NCBI RefSeq assembly: GCF_000282595.1
Contig: NZ_AKIZ01000039.1
Coordinates: 1 to 64,000, forward strand
Length of the DNA stretch: 64,000 nucleotides
Source of the DNA: Phyllobacterium sp. YR531
Lineage (GTDB): Bacteria; Pseudomonadota; Alphaproteobacteria; Rhizobiales; Rhizobiaceae
Reading direction: 5' to 3'
Positions within the stretch are counted from its first letter, which is position 1. Each line of letters begins with the position of its first letter. Shown here one piece after another: positions 63,376-64,000 of this stretch. Made by a program: the position numbers and the translations under genes. The notes beneath the pieces are model-generated. The model ran no database searches and was not told the DNA's origin. It was given only the letters and a program-made list of their open reading frames with translations.

Positions 63376-64000
63376 CTAGCTGGCTTCGCGCAACTGCTCT
63401 GCTGTTTGCAGATCGACCGAAACGAGTTGGCTGACGCCCTGCTCTGCCATGGTCACACCGAAAAGCCGGTTCATCCGGGCCATGGTGATCGGGTTATGGG
63501 TAATGACCACAAACCGCGTATCGGTTGAAGCGGCCATCTCATCCATAAGGTTGCAGAAGCGCTCGACATTATGGTCGTCGAGCGGTGCATCCACTTCGTC
63601 CAGCACACAAATCGGTGCTGGATTTGTTAAAAACACCGCGAAAATCAAGGCCATGGCAGTAAGCGCTTGTTCGCCGCCCGATAGCAAAGTCATGGTTTGC
63701 GGCTTCTTGCCAGGCGGTCGCGCAAGAATTTCCAACCCTGCTTCCAGCGGGTCGTCAGACTCTATGAGCTGCAATTCGGCCGTGCCCCCACCAAAAAGAT
63801 GGGTGAAAAGCCGCTTGAACTGAACATTGACCACCTCGAACGCGGCCAACAGACGTTCACGCCCTTCGCGATTGAGGCTCTGGATGGCTTGGCGAAGCTT
63901 CTTGACCGCTTCGATGATATCTTCCCGTTCAGTGACAATCGCTTCAAGTCGAGCCGAGAGTTCTTCCTGCTCTTCTTCGGCGCGAAGATTCACTGCCCCC
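63376..64000 (-). CDS. smc: Chromosome segregation protein SMC, C-terminal part
   Basis: The last about 207 residues of SMC, running off the window. It begins with the family-typical AVNLRAEEE segment, then the end of the coiled coil and the C-terminal head: [19 protein letters not shown] (signature), [19 protein letters not shown] (Walker B) and [20 protein letters not shown]. The head pairs with the N-terminal Walker A in the missing part. Involved in chromosome condensation and segregation. Confidence 0.96.
   Translation of the reverse strand, partial: GAVNLRAEEEQEELSARLEAIVTEREDIIEAVKKLRQAIQSLNREGRERLLAAFEVVNVQFKRLFTHLFGGGTAELQLIESDDPLEAGLEILARPPGKKPQTMTLLSGGEQALTAMALIFAVFLTNPAPICVLDEVDAPLDDHNVERFCNLMDEMAASTDTRFVVITHNPITMARMNRLFGVTMAEQGVSQLVSVDLQTAEQLREAS

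Noticed and set aside
1-64000. CRISPR array, rRNA operon, IS transposase or integrase
   Set aside because: No regularly spaced direct repeats, no rRNA-like sequence and no transposase or integrase motif were seen on either strand.

Overview
The window looks like chromosomal DNA of an alphaproteobacterium of the order Rhizobiales, most probably Brucellaceae (Ochrobactrum/Brucella type). This is inferred from protein resemblance: a MraY-like transferase and FlaA1/CapD-like dehydratase pair recalling Brucella wbkF/wbkD, rhizobial-style fused cysNC, a pyridoxamine-pyruvate transaminase-like enzyme and a typical pyruvate phosphate dikinase. No rRNA, CRISPR array, transposase, integrase or plasmid/phage replication gene was seen. 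The mobile-type content is three type II toxin-antitoxin loci, seven copies of a short inverted-repeat element, one larger palindromic element and a lone phage-type DUF2793 gene.

Layout. 1-3.6 kb: kdp potassium ATPase operon on the minus strand (kdpB cut by the window edge), with a 27-residue membrane peptide overlapping kdpF. 3.6-10.8 kb: SMP-30 lactonase and a divergent Ldh2-type dehydrogenase; amino-sugar operon nagB-nagA-binding protein with a divergent ROK regulator and a candidate operator; two small proteins. 10.8-17.7 kb: peptide-type ABC importer with its binding protein and an aminotransferase, split by a vapBC module on the opposite strand. 17.8-24.9 kb: transglutaminase / ATP-grasp plus alpha-E / transglutaminase-DUF2126 cluster, a predicted peptide-ligase system without an assigned product. 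25.4-28.6 kb: cobalamin riboswitch and a B12-type ABC importer. 28.7-33 kb: second vapBC, then cysD-cysNC-cysQ for sulfate activation.

33.4-38.4 kb: a glycosyltransferase, a 276-bp palindromic element, a HigA-like antitoxin whose toxin gene is frameshifted, tRNA-Gln(UUG), and the wbkF/wbkD-like O-antigen pair. 38.5-39.7 kb: DUF2793 gene. 39.8-48.1 kb: purine catabolism (xdhA, xdhB, uraD, uraH, puuE, allA) with bioY, kptA and a GIY-YIG gene; four of the seven repeat copies lie here. 48.2-53.7 kb: MBL-fold hydrolase, DUF1499 protein, coiled-coil lipoprotein, small unknown proteins and a class III aminotransferase. 53.7-57.8 kb: alpha/beta hydrolase, cupin, FAD monooxygenase (apparent ATT start), and a TetR regulator divergent from an exported RidA-like protein across a 44-bp perfect dyad. 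58-64 kb: phytase-like esterase, polysaccharide deacetylase, ppdK and the 3' end of smc.

Together the genes describe a soil- or host-associated heterotroph taking up peptides, amino sugars and cobalamin, oxidising purines to ureides and making smooth LPS. The least understood parts are the transglutaminase/ATP-grasp cluster, the dispersed inverted repeats, and the placement of the vapBC modules tail-to-tail with metabolic genes.
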